Assembly (NCBI GenBank): GCA_026225945.1
Contig: JAMJFZ010000199.1
Coordinates: 70,968,501 to 71,032,500, forward strand
Direction of reading: 5' to 3'
DNA from: Cricetomys ansorgei
Lineage: Eukaryota > Chordata > Mammalia > Rodentia > Nesomyidae
Length of the DNA stretch: 64,000 nucleotides
Positions within the stretch are counted from its first letter, which is position 1. Every line of letters begins with the position of its first letter. Below are positions 51,801 through 62,110 of this stretch, piece after piece. Position numbers and translations under genes: made by a program. Under the pieces are notes generated by a model. It had not been told where the DNA came from. It worked only from the letters and a program-made list of their open reading frames with translations, and made no database searches.

Positions 51801-53487
51801 GGGGACCCACCTACCACCAGCCCTGCCCACCTTGTTAACAACTTTTTGCTGCTGGGCATGTTTCTGTCGCAGGCTGGCAACCTCCCGCCACAGGGCCTCG
51901 TTCTCGCTGCAACACATTGCTGGGTCAATTGGGCCACATTTGAAGAGCCAGAGAGTCAGGCTGTTGATGGACTAGTGAGGCAGGGTGGGGCCAGACGAGG
52001 ACTCACTGGCACCATTGATTCCCCTAGCTCCACTATACTTTCAGGGGAGGGTTCAAAAGTGTCAGCAGGGGCTGAGGGAGGGCATGGACGGAGCCTGATG
52101 GTAGCTCTCAGGATCCTAGCTGAAAGGGTCCACAAAACTTTTCACATACTGGCTGCACACACAAGACATGGCTTAAACTGCTGACTGCCCTGTACTGAGT
52201 GATGGAAGAGGAATGGGAGCTATTGGGAATGGAAACAGTCGGGAGGTCTGGCCTGAGAGGGCTGTTCTGGTCAGCTTGGCCAGCCCTGATTTTAAGGAAG
52301 AAGCCTGGAAGGAGGGTCTGTGTGCTCAAATTCTGAAAACTTGGAGCCCAGCAGGGGAATGAGAAGTGGGTGCAGTAGGAAGTTCCCAATCCCATTCTGT
52401 GTTTGGAGATGAACAGTCCAATAACTTTTACCATAAAAACAACGGAAGGGAACTTGGGAACGGGGAGGGAGGCTTGAATGGCTCTGCAGGAGGGGTAGGA
52501 TAGGTACCCAACCTGGCCACCCTCCTGAGCTTTGGGACCTACTGCTTCATGGCTAGGAGCTTGGAGTCCATACACTCCTGTTTCCCTTTCATCAGCTGCA
52601 CATCCGTCAATAGTCTGGTGACACTGTCCTGGCGTATTTTTATGTCTTCATTCTTCAGGGTGGACACCTGAGGGATGGGCATACAAGAGTCTGAAGTAGC
52701 TCTGAAATGGTAGGCTCCTGTGCTTCACCTAGACATCCAGGGAGGGGGGAGGGTCTGGGAAATGCTGGGGAGGGTGGGAGGGTCAGAGAAGTATGAGCAG
52801 AGGGTACAGGCTATGCTTTCAGGCTAGTCCTGCAGCACCATCTAGATATTGCTCCCGCCCACAGTTTGCAGGGACATCTGAGGAAAGGGATGGACTTTAC
52901 TCAGGGCTGGTGACTCACGCTGGTCACTTTCCTCTTGATGTTCTCAAGGAGCTGTTCCTGGCCACGTAGGAAACATGGATGTTGGAACTCGGTGTCATCC
53001 CTCTCAGGCTTGACCAGGCCACCTTGCTCAATGTGGACTACTTTTCGGAAGCCATCTGTGCATATGGGGGTGGGGCAGTTCTACTTGAGGGCCAGGGACC
53101 AGACCCCCTAGAAACTGTGTGACATTCTGGCTGGTGTCCATTTACCATAGCGAGTTAGTCTTGGTTGGAAAAGACTTTGTCCTTACACAGCTTCCCCTCT
53201 TGCAAATGGAAAGTGGCTACTATGGTAGGGACTCTTATACTCTTCCCTGGGGAATTCAGACTCACACCCTGAGGATACTTCCTCAGCCAACCCAGGCCTC
53301 CATCTCTCAGCAATATGCTGGAGTCTGTTTCTCCATACCCCTCAGAAGGAGCAACCCCATCCTACAAGAGGTACTCACACATGTTGAGCTGCCGCACGAA
53401 GCTGGCCATGTTGTTGTGCTTGAAGTACTTGGGCAGCACCTCTTTGGCAAACTGGCCCTGGTCAAACACGTGGAAGCTGTTCCCACT
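48877..53487 (-). CDS. Hsf1: Heat shock factor 1, coding exons 2-13 (exon 1 beyond the window)
   Basis: HSF1 is the master transcription factor of the heat-shock response; it trimerises and binds nGAAn arrays. The minus-strand exons are 53487-53379, 53055-52919, 52667-52543, 51906-51831, 51757-51696, 51575-51479, 51371-51235, 51106-50837, 49546-49441, 49363-49298, 49227-49158 and 49082-48877. They encode 486 residues, and with the usual 39-residue exon 1 the protein would be 525, as in mouse. Exons 2-3 hold the rest of the winged-helix DNA-binding domain ([20 protein letters not shown]). Exons 3-6 hold the HR-A/B leucine zipper. Exon 9 keeps the phospho-sumoyl switch VKEEPPSP (K298, S303, S307) and PLSPTAF (S326). 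Exon 10 holds HR-C. Exon 11 is a 66-nt phase-0 cassette, and the acidic activation domain follows. All junctions are GT..AG and in frame. The missing first exon must be past 64000. Confidence 0.96.
49298..49363 (-). other. Hsf1: Hsf1 exon 11, 66-nt cassette (alpha/beta isoform switch)
   Basis: The exon encodes 22 residues ([11 protein letters not shown] through SSLAS) and both flanking introns are phase 0, so skipping keeps frame. A 22-residue insertion next to HR-C is known to distinguish the HSF1 alpha and beta isoforms in mammals. Its donor GTGCGT is weaker than its neighbours, which fits optional inclusion. Confidence 0.75.
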
Positions 53488-53807
53488 CTGTCAGAAGACA
53501 CATGGGCAGGTCAGATATAGCAGGTGCTACTATTTCTTTCCACTGTGGCCTGAAGTGTCTCTGCATGTGTGGTGGGCAGTACACATTTTCCCTCCATAGT
53601 GGTAGCAGGAGGTGAGCTCAACCTTAGGATTCCATGGCTAGCATCCAGGTCACATAGCCTAGGTCTGAGCAGCAAGGATTATGTAGCCAGAGACAGTTTT
53701 TAGTTGCTAGTTTAGACTTATAAATTACCCACAGCATTCTGGTTATGTCTAGGAGTGACTAGTATTTCGCTTTAATCAGCAGATTTCCCTTAAGAATAGC
53801 TAAGATC

Positions 53808-54020
53808 AGCTGGAGAGATGGCTCAGTAGTTAAGAATGCTTACTGTTCTTGTAGAGGACCTGGTTTCCCCCCAGCACCCATATGGCAGCTCATAACCACA
53901 ACTGCTGGCAATCTCAAGTTTCAGGTGACCTGATGTCTGTCCTTTTTTGTCCTCTGTGAACTCTTGCATGCAAATAGTACACATATATGCTTAGACACAT
54001 GTGTGTTCTTTCTCTTTCTC
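53808..54020 (+). mobile_element. B2/B3 SINE in Hsf1 intron 1
   Basis: AGCTGGAGAGATGGCTCAGT, TTAAGAATGCTTACTGTTC and ATATGGCAGCTCATAACCAC are visible. Confidence 0.8.
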
Positions 54021-55359
54021 TCAAGCCAAAGATATACGAATGGAGTTTCTGCTGCAAAGGAAGACAGTTCTGCTCAGAAATACCACCTATTCTTTTTCAA
54101 CATAAGAATGAGAACCCGAAATTGTTGAACACTGCAGGTAGCCCTTCTGTGCTGATATTCTCCTGAACAAGCCTAGAACAACTAGGAGGGGCTGAAAGGC
54201 CATGGCAACTTAGATACTAGAGTTGGAAGGCCCCACAGTGGGAAGGGGACAGTTGCTTCATGGATGCACAAGACAAATCAGCTAAGGAACAGGTCTCTTT
54301 GCTGGGAGGCGGGGGGGAACTATAATACAGGCAAGTACAATAAATCAAAAGGAACCCAAGGTGTTGGATTAGCACTAGGCCTGCTTTCCAACATGCAAGG
54401 GAGTGAAACAAACCTAAACAGAAACAGTAGAACAAGTGGACACAGGAGGAAGAAAATCCAAAACAGCAAGGAAAGCACTGGTAGGAAGTGTATCAGTAAA
54501 AGCAGCGGGCTTTTTATACCACTCATCTATTCTTCCCCTTGACTTTGAAACCAGTGGATGCAATGGCAGTGGGAACATGGGTGAGAGCTTACTCAAGTTC
54601 CTGGTGCTAGAGAATTCTCAAAGCCAGGCTTGGCTTTGCTTGACCTGAGGCTGTTCCAATCTAGAAGCATATAGAAGCTACACTGTAGAGAAAGATTTTA
54701 AATGGCTGCTGAGACAATGTATAACACAGGCTAGCCAGAACCTCTAAAAGGTGGTGAATGAGGGATTATTAGGAGCTCCGAAATAGTCCTTGGAATCCAA
54801 AGGCTATGCACATGTTAGAGCTGTGGACATGCTCCAGGAAGACCTATGAAGACCATAAGGTCTCTCTCTGGCACGAACAGGAAGTAGGATATAAAATTGG
54901 GTTGTCAATACCAGGCTGTATGTTAAAGATGGGAATCAACAAATACACAGAGGCCCCAGGAAAGACTGGAGACTCACTGTTTAAGGAAATTTCAGCTTCA
55001 TTTACCCAATTAAGTTACTTGATAAAATGCAATAGCCACCAAGAACCCAAACGTGACATTAGTCCAGGAAAGTCACTAGAAGTAACAATGGCACAATGAC
55101 AAAAATAACAGATACAGGGGAGACCGCACTTTCACAGCTGCCATCACCTACTAATAGGAAATCAAAAATAAAGAGGCATTAAACAAACAAAAAGCTATAG
55201 TGGGAGATGGCTTGGTGGATAAAGGCAACTTCTGCCAACGACTGCACTATTTGAAAGGATTAGAAGGATTAGGAGGTATGGACTGGTCGAAGAAAGTGTG
55301 CCACTGGGATGGGCTCCCATCTAGGCCCAGTGACTGACTCCCCTCCTCTTCCTCTGAGG

Positions 55360-55540
55360 ATTAGGATGTAGCTTTCAACTACTCTAGTACCATGTGTACC
55401 AACCGTGCTCCCTGCCTTGATGATAATGGACTAAGCTTCTGAAACTGTATGCAAGCCCCCAATGAAATGTTTTCTCTTATAAGCTGCCGTGGTCATGGTG
55501 TCTCTTCACAGCAATAGAACAGTGACTAAGACAGAGTGAA
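55360..55540 (-). repeat. Dispersed rodent repeat, reverse copy
   Basis: TGATAATGGACTAAGCTTCTG, AATGAAATGTTTTCTCTTAT and CACAGCAATAGAACAGTGACTAAGAC match a common rodent repeat. Its end corresponds to the start of the copy at 242. Confidence 0.6.
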
Positions 55541-56954
55541 TAAAAGTGAACAGAGCTGCAAAGACTTACAATACTTAATGCGAGTCTCAGAAGATGAGAA
55601 TGGACAAATGACTATATTTAAGAAAAATGATTAAGAACACACCAAATTTAATGAAAAACATCCAAGAAACTAAATGATCTTCAAACAGGAAAAACTGAAA
55701 GGCATTCATTCATGTATGGTCACTGATAATCCAACTGCCAAACTCAAGATCAGGGACGGGCCTTGCAAGTAGCCAAGTCATAGCCACATCAGCACAGATG
55801 CTGGGTGATCTCCTGATTTGCTGCAGGATGAAGATAGTCAGGAATTCCTATCCCTGAAAATGAAAGGGACAGCCCCATTTCTGGTCTGGGAGTATGGAGC
55901 TCTGGAAAAGTGCTCCCTCACCACTGACATACACAAAGTTTGTTTAGATCACTTAATGTCTCTGAAATTGTTCCATAGGCATCAAACAAACAAGAATGAC
56001 CAATGAAACCACCAAATTCTGGTCTGTGAGTACCTGTGGCATGAACTACAGTCACTTTCCCTGTCACTGAAGCTTCTACATTGGATGATGCACCCTGGAA
56101 GTTGTGGCTAAGTTGTGGGGACTCCTCAGTTCTGTCAAGGGTTAAGATCCTACTGGAAGGGCATGTCTTCTCCAACTGTAGGTTGATGAGATCACATTCC
56201 TGCTTGAACAGGTCCCTCACCTCACAGTGCTCCCAGATAGAGACTCACCCTAGTCCCAGAGGCAGAGAAGACTGGGTCCAACCAGTTTCACCTTAGTTGG
56301 CAGGAAAGCATGTTGAGCTGATTATAGTAGCTACTGACGAGCTATGTGTCCAGAGTGCCCATGGGAGACAATCCATAAGGAAAGTTCTCTAACTCACTTG
56401 AAGTCAAATAACATTGGGAAGTTCAAGCCCCAGGGCGTGCTAAGAGTAAGTGAGCTGAGCCCCAGGTCAGCCTGCCCACATGGGAAAAGAAAGCTGAGTA
56501 GAGCCCTTTGGGATTAGAACAATGTAAGGCTAACTCAAATCTGCTTTTACTCAATGAACCCACTGAAATATCCTAAGCAAAAGCCTAACAACCTAAGCCT
56601 AACAACCTCACTACTGTCCATAAATTTAATTGGATCTGACTGCCCAACAATCTGTGTCCAGGGCTTTGTATAAAACAACAGCAATACCAGGCAGCTATTG
56701 CTAGTATTTCAACGCTGGATGTGACACCTGTGAGGCAGTGAACTCCATCAAGGAGAAGCAGTCTTTCTGACGCAGCCTGGCCAACTCACAGGCAAGCAAG
56801 ATGACTCAGCCACCATTGAGTCCCACAATGCACTAGTGACAAAAACCATAGAAACTGTAAAGTGTGACTCATACATGGAAGACAAGGAAAAGCAACAGAA
56901 ACTGCCTGAGGAGAATAAAATAAATTTGACAAAAAATATGTTTCAAACATGCTT

Positions 56955-57175
56955 AGGGGCTGGAGAGATGGGCCAGCAGTTAAGAGCAGTTGCTATTCTT
57001 GCAGAGGACAAGGATTCCGGGTTCCTAGCACTTACAGAGCAGCTTACGGGTCTGCATCTCCAGTTCCAGGGGATCTGGCACCCTCTTCTGGCCTCATCAG
57101 GGACTTGGCATCATGCAGTGCACTTTCATATACACAGGCAAAACACTCATACACATAAATTAAGAATAAATTAAG
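56955..57175 (+). mobile_element. B3-type SINE in Hsf1 intron 1
   Basis: GGGGCTGGAGAGATGGGCCAG, TGCAGAGGACAAGGATTCCG and CAAAACACTCATACACATAAAT are visible. Confidence 0.8.
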
Positions 57176-57544
57176 GGCATTACTAATAGTAAATATCCTA
57201 AGGGAGATTCTGGTTCAAATCTACCATAAAAGCTGATTAGTAAGCTAGATTTAAGTGAAGATGAGGCGGGGGGCGAGAAAATATGGGAATGAAAGAAATC
57301 AGTAAACTTGAAAACACACTGATGGAAGAAAATAGAGAAATAGGAGATAAACCACATGGGAAAATGCCTGCAGGTTACAAGAAAATATTACTCCAGGATA
57401 CTAATGGAGGATTGTACTTAGTATTTAATTACCTTGAGCACTGTAAAAGGCATTATTTTTGTTGTTTTGTTTTCTGAGACTGTTTGGCCTCCAACTCAGA
57501 GATCTGCAGTAATTAAAAAGCTCCCAACAGATAGAAAATTTTCC

Positions 57545-58615
57545 AGCCCTGAAGGATCTACTGGTACATTTAACCAGATCTACAAAGAACTACCAACACT
57601 TTTCAAACTATTCTAGAAAATATGAAAGGGAGGAGCATCACCAAATTCTATTTTTAATTATGTGTATCTCTGTGAATACGTGCAGATGACTGCAGGTGCT
57701 CATGGAGGCCAGAAGTATTGATCCCTCTGGAGTTGGAGTTATAGGCAGTGTGAGCTGTCTGATGTGGGTAGTAGGAACTGAACTTGGATCCTCTGTAAGA
57801 GCAGTACACACTCTTAACCACTGAGCCATTTCTTCAGCCCCTACTAAACTCTTTTTATGAAGTATTACCCTGATACCCAAAGCAGATAAAAGCACAGATT
57901 AAAAAAAATTATAGAACAATCCCAACGATTAATATGATGCAAAAATTCTTGCAAAATGAATTTAAGAACACACCAAAGATCATTCACCATGAACAAGTTG
58001 GCTTTATTCTAAAGGTGCAGGGATGGTTCAATGTACACACCAATAAATGTTACCAATTACATAAAAGGACTCGGCAAGAAATCATATAGCCATCTAGATA
58101 GATGGAGGAAAGGTTTTAGATAGAACCCAATATCCATTCATGATAAAAAAATAAAACAAAAACAAACAACAACGAAACTCAAAGAAGGGATATATCTCAA
58201 CATAATAAAGGCTATATATGACAAATCTCTAGCCAAGATTATATTAAACAGGTGAACTCTAAGCATCACCATTAAAAATTGGAACAAGATAAGGGTATAT
58301 ACTTTCTTCACTCATGTAAAATATATGGAAATATCAGTAGTGGAAATATTACCTAAGGCAGTAAGACAAGAGAAACAAGTAAAAGGTATATAAATAGGAA
58401 AAAAGAAGTCTAAGTACCTTTATTTGCAGAAGATAGACTAAAAACTTCACTGGAAAACTCTTAAAATTGATAAACACATTCAGCAAAGTGTCAGGACACA
58501 CAAACACACAAATCAGCTTGAAAGGAATCAAAGGACCTCAGCATAATGTCTAAAACTCTGAAACTGCTAGAGAACCAGGCAGTGCACTTCTAGATATACA
58601 GGCATAGGTAAAGAC
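57545..58615 (+). mobile_element. Old LINE-1 ORF2 fragment, broken
   Basis: Segments follow the order of the L1 reverse-transcriptase region: CTACAAAGAACTACCAACAC, ATGCAAAAATTCTTGCAAAA, GGATGGTTCAATGTACACAC, ATATATGACAAATCTCTAGCC and, near the end, CTAGATATACAGGCATAGGT. Many stop codons and deletions make it non-coding. A SINE at 57648-57842 interrupts it. Confidence 0.8.
57648..57842 (-). mobile_element. B3-type SINE nested in the L1 fragment
   Basis: Reverse B2/B3 sequence (GGAACTGAACTTGGATCCTC, AACCACTGAGCCATTTCTTC) sits between two L1 pieces, so it inserted later than the L1. Confidence 0.8.
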
Positions 58616-59337
58616 TCAGGATTGTTGAGGAAGGTTTGAATTTGTGACCCACTTCATGGTGTGTGGGGGGCTTTATGCCTGATAGTGTAAACCTGGTCTA
58701 AAGCCCATGCCTGAGGATTTTAGAGTCCCTAGGAGAATCTACTACTGATGTTTGCAAACTGGATATGTTGTCAAATTACCTTCTAAATATTTATATTTAT
58801 AGCCACAGATTAGTGTTGTTCTCAACCTTGGCTAAACCTTGCAGTGGGCAGTAGTTAAGATAGACTCATCACCAAAGTGCTGAGAATAAGTGACTGTTAG
58901 GTGCTCAGTCCTAAATAGGAGATCTAAACCACTCTACTCTACTCCAAGGCTCAGGGAACATCACTGAAGAAACAGCTGAAAGAGTGTAGGAGCCGGAGGA
59001 TAGGGAGAAGTACTGTAACTTGGCCATGGCACTGATGAACTCATGGCAGCTGTGCTGCCCTGCAGTTGACAGAGACTGCTAACATGGATGGGGAACGGGC
59101 ACAGGAAGCACCACCACAGCTGAGGAACTATTGGTAGTTAATGGCTGCTGGGGGAGGTGGAGAGGTTGAAGTCATTTTTCTTCAGGGGTGTAGCCAATGG
59201 TAAGTTACCCATAATCCAATAAGTAACCTCACATAAAATGCATGTGCAAGCAATACTAATTGAACTCAGTGAGTTATATGGAAAAATAAACTAGAGAAGG
59301 AAAGGAACATGCTTGGGAAGAAGGGTTCCAGAGGGAG

Positions 59338-59354
59338 TTGGGGGGGGGGGGGGA
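59338..59354. repeat. Poly-G run
   Basis: About 16 consecutive G bases follow GAGTT, in Hsf1 intron 1. Confidence 0.85.
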
Positions 59355-59844
59355 AGAGAGATACATTCAAGTCCTAACTCCCATACCTCAGAATATAACT
59401 GTATTTGTAAATAGGGCTGCTGTCGATGAATTAGACAATGTGAGGTCATACTGGAGTAGAGTGGACTCCTAATTTGAATGTATTAATGTTCTTACAAGAA
59501 GACAGCCAAATGAAGTTAGTCACACAGGGAGAATGCCAACTAATGACAAAGACAGAATGGAGTTATGCAGCTATAAACCAAGGAATCACCACAGGATAAT
59601 AGCAACAACCACGTCGAGAAAAGCAAGGGAGGGTGAAAGGAAGCCTTGTGAACTTCTTTGGACTAGAATGGGAAGTGCTCTCTGGGTGGCATTTATCATT
59701 CATCATCCACCCAAAGACTCAGAACACACCCTATCTCCACCCGAGGACAGATTTCTTACCTGCTGCTCACAGTGGCTGCCAAGGACTTGCTTGTGTTTTC
59801 TGATACTATTGAAAATATTTCAACTAAAAGAAAAAAAAGATTGT

Positions 59845-60008
59845 GTGTGTGTGTGTACATGCCTGAAGAGGCCTGAAGAGGATGTCAGATCCCTGGAGTT
59901 GGGAGTTACAGGTGGCTATCAGTTGCCCTGACATGGGTACTGGGAATCGAACTTGGGTCCTCTGCATGATTAGGAAGTGCTTAACTGTTGTGCCATCTCT
60001 CCAGCAAC
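59845..60008 (-). mobile_element. B3-type SINE
   Basis: GGGAATCGAACTTGGGTCCTC and TGTGCCATCTCTCCAGC are the reverse of B2/B3; a TG run marks its tail. Confidence 0.8.
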
Positions 60009-60179
60009 ATCCTAGTTCAATAATAATTCATTATCCATATATAGATAAATAATTCACTTCTGTGTACTGACCCTGGATCTTGTGATCTCACAAACTCTTT
60101 TGTAGGTTCTTAGGATTTTCTAAGTAAATTGTCCTGCTATTCTTGAATAGTCAGTTTTTTGTGTTTTGTTTTTTTCTGA

Positions 60180-60315
60180 TTTTTTGAGACAGGGTTTCTC
60201 TGGCTGTCCTGGAACTCACTCTGTAGACCAGGCTGGCCTTGAACTCACAGAGATCTGCCTGCCTCTGCCTTCTGAGTGCTGGGATTAAATGCGTGCACCA
60301 CTACCGCCCAGCTGA
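60180..60315 (-). mobile_element. B1 SINE, full length
   Basis: GAGACAGGGTTTCTCTGGCTG, GTAGACCAGGCTGGCCTTGA, ACTCACAGAGATCTGCCTGC and GTGCTGGGATTAAATGCGTG give a young-looking copy with cricetid-like wording. Confidence 0.92.
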
Positions 60316-60774
60316 ATAGTCAGTCTTAATTCTTCCTTTACAACTTGTGTTTTATTAAGGTTTATATTTATTTGCCACACTGCAGTGACCAGAATATCCA
60401 ATACACTGTTAAGCAGAAATGGCAGACAACTTATCTTCTCTTCCAATCTCGGGAAAGCATCCGGTCTTCGCAATCAAGTACACACAATCAACCACAGTAT
60501 TTATAGACACTCTTCTCTCTACTATGCTAAGAAAATCTCCCTGATACTTCCAATTTGCTGAGTTTTCAAGAAGTGGGTGTTAAATTTTGTAACATGCTTT
60601 TTGCTTTTTTTCTGTTGGTGCAGTATAATCAGTGAGTTTACAATCACTGTAGTGTAGTCACTGAGACTATGGGACCATACTTGGACTTCAGGATCACTCT
60701 GGGTTGTGTCTTATTTTCTGTTAAGTTCTCAATCATCCTTATCTCTTTCTTTCCCTCCCCTCCATTTTTGGAGG

Positions 60775-60895
60775 GAAGACAGAGGCTCATGTATTCCAGG
60801 TTGTCTTGGAACATGCTATGTAGCCAAAGGATGACCTTGAACTTCTGACTCCCTCCACCTCTTAAGCAGCTGCTGTCTTCCTGTTCTACAGGCAG
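60775..60895 (-). mobile_element. Degenerate B1 SINE
   Basis: GTATTCCAGGTTGTCTTGGA and GATGACCTTGAACTTCTGAC match reverse B1. Confidence 0.65.
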
Positions 60896-60959
60896 TTTCC
60901 AGTAGGACAGATTGCTTCTTTCCCCACACTTAAAGTTTATTTTTAAGATTTACTTTTTT

Positions 60960-61170
60960 TTTTTAATGTTTAGGGGGGTTTTGCCTAAGTGTATATATGT
61001 GCAGTACATGAGTGCTTGGGTACCTACAGAGGTCAGAAGGCATGGGATTCCACTGGAGCTGGAGTTACGTACAGATTGTTACGAATTACTAAGTGTGTGC
61101 TAGGAACTGAACCCAGTTGCAAAAGCAACAAGTGTTTTTAACCACTGAGCTATTTTTCCAGCTCCTTTAC
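60960..61170 (-). mobile_element. B3-type SINE
   Basis: TAGGAACTGAACCCAGTTGC and TAACCACTGAGCTATTTTTC match reverse B2/B3. Confidence 0.75.
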
Positions 61171-61194
61171 TATATCTTATTTATTTATTTGTTT

Positions 61195-61318
61195 TGATTT
61201 TTTTCAAGACAGAGTTTCTCTGTAGACCAGGCTGGCCTCAAACTCACAGATATTGCCTTGTCTCTGCCTCCCAAGTGCTGGGATTAAAGGAGTGTGCCAC
61301 CATGGCCCAGTGTTTATT
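61195..61318 (-). mobile_element. B1 SINE
   Basis: AGACAGAGTTTCTCTGTAGA and CCCAAGTGCTGGGATTAAAG match reverse B1; an internal stretch is missing. Confidence 0.8.
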
Positions 61319-61324
61319 TTATTT

Positions 61325-61540
61325 TTTAAAGATTTTCCTTATGTGTTGTGAATGTTTTTCCAGAATGTATTTTTGTGCACCAAGAAGCTGCCTGGTACCT
61401 GTAGAGGCTAGAGGAGTGCTGGCTGCCCTGGAGCTGGAGTTATAGAGCCATTTTATGGATGCTGGGAATTAAACCCAGTTCCTCTGGAAGAGCAAGCAGC
61501 CAGTGCTCTTAGCCAATCAACCATCTTTCTAGTCCCTCAA
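61325..61540 (-). mobile_element. B3-type SINE
   Basis: TGGGAATTAAACCCAGTTCC, TAGCCAATCAACCATCTTTC and a TTTTAAAGATTTTCC tail match reverse B2/B3. Confidence 0.75.
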
Positions 61541-61549
61541 CCTTGTGTT

Positions 61550-61680
61550 CACAAAGTTTCTTACCACCTCAGAGCTCACTGATTTGGAGAGGCTGGCCAA
61601 TGGGCTCCAGGGATCCTCCTGTCTCAGCTGCCCCAGTACTGGGACTAAACATGCTCTCTGCTATGCCCAGCATGTTTTAT
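61550..61680 (-). mobile_element. Degenerate B1 SINE
   Basis: CCTGTCTCAGCTGCCCCAGTACTGGGACTAAA (read in part) resembles reverse B1 with an Alu/B1-type middle. Confidence 0.5.
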
Positions 61681-61699
61681 GTGGGTGCTAGAGTTTTTT

Positions 61700-61920
61700 A
61701 CTGTCTTTAAGAATTTATTTATTTTTATTTTATTCACGTGGGTGTTTTGCCTGCATGCAATTCCCATGGAGGCTAGAAGAGGGCATCAGGTCCTCTGGAA
61801 CTGGAGTTACAACAGACAGTTGTGAGACAGCACATGGGTGCTGGTACTAGAACCTGGTATTCAGGTACTCAGCAAGAGCAGTACACTGTCCTCACTTGCT
61901 AAGCCATTTCTCCAGCCCTC
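61700..61920 (-). mobile_element. B3-type SINE
   Basis: AGAAGAGGGCATCAGGTCCT, CTGGTACTAGAACCTGGTAT and GCTAAGCCATTTCTCCAGCC match reverse B2/B3. Confidence 0.8.
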
Positions 61921-61959
61921 TTCCCACATTAAAAAACAATAACCAAAAGTACGTATTTA

Positions 61960-62110
61960 TTTATGTGTGGTTTTAGGGATGGTGGTGCTTTGAAATCAGA
62001 GGACGACAGAGAGTTTGTTCTTTCCTTTTACCACCTGGGTCCTGAGGGTCATTCCCAAGTCACTAGGCTGGACAAGTGCCTTTAATCACTGCTGCCCTTC
62101 TACCCACATT
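61960..62110 (-). mobile_element. Degenerate B3-type SINE
   Basis: AATCAGAGGACGACAGAGAG and ACCACCTGGGTCCTGAGGGT suggest an old reverse B3. Confidence 0.5.
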
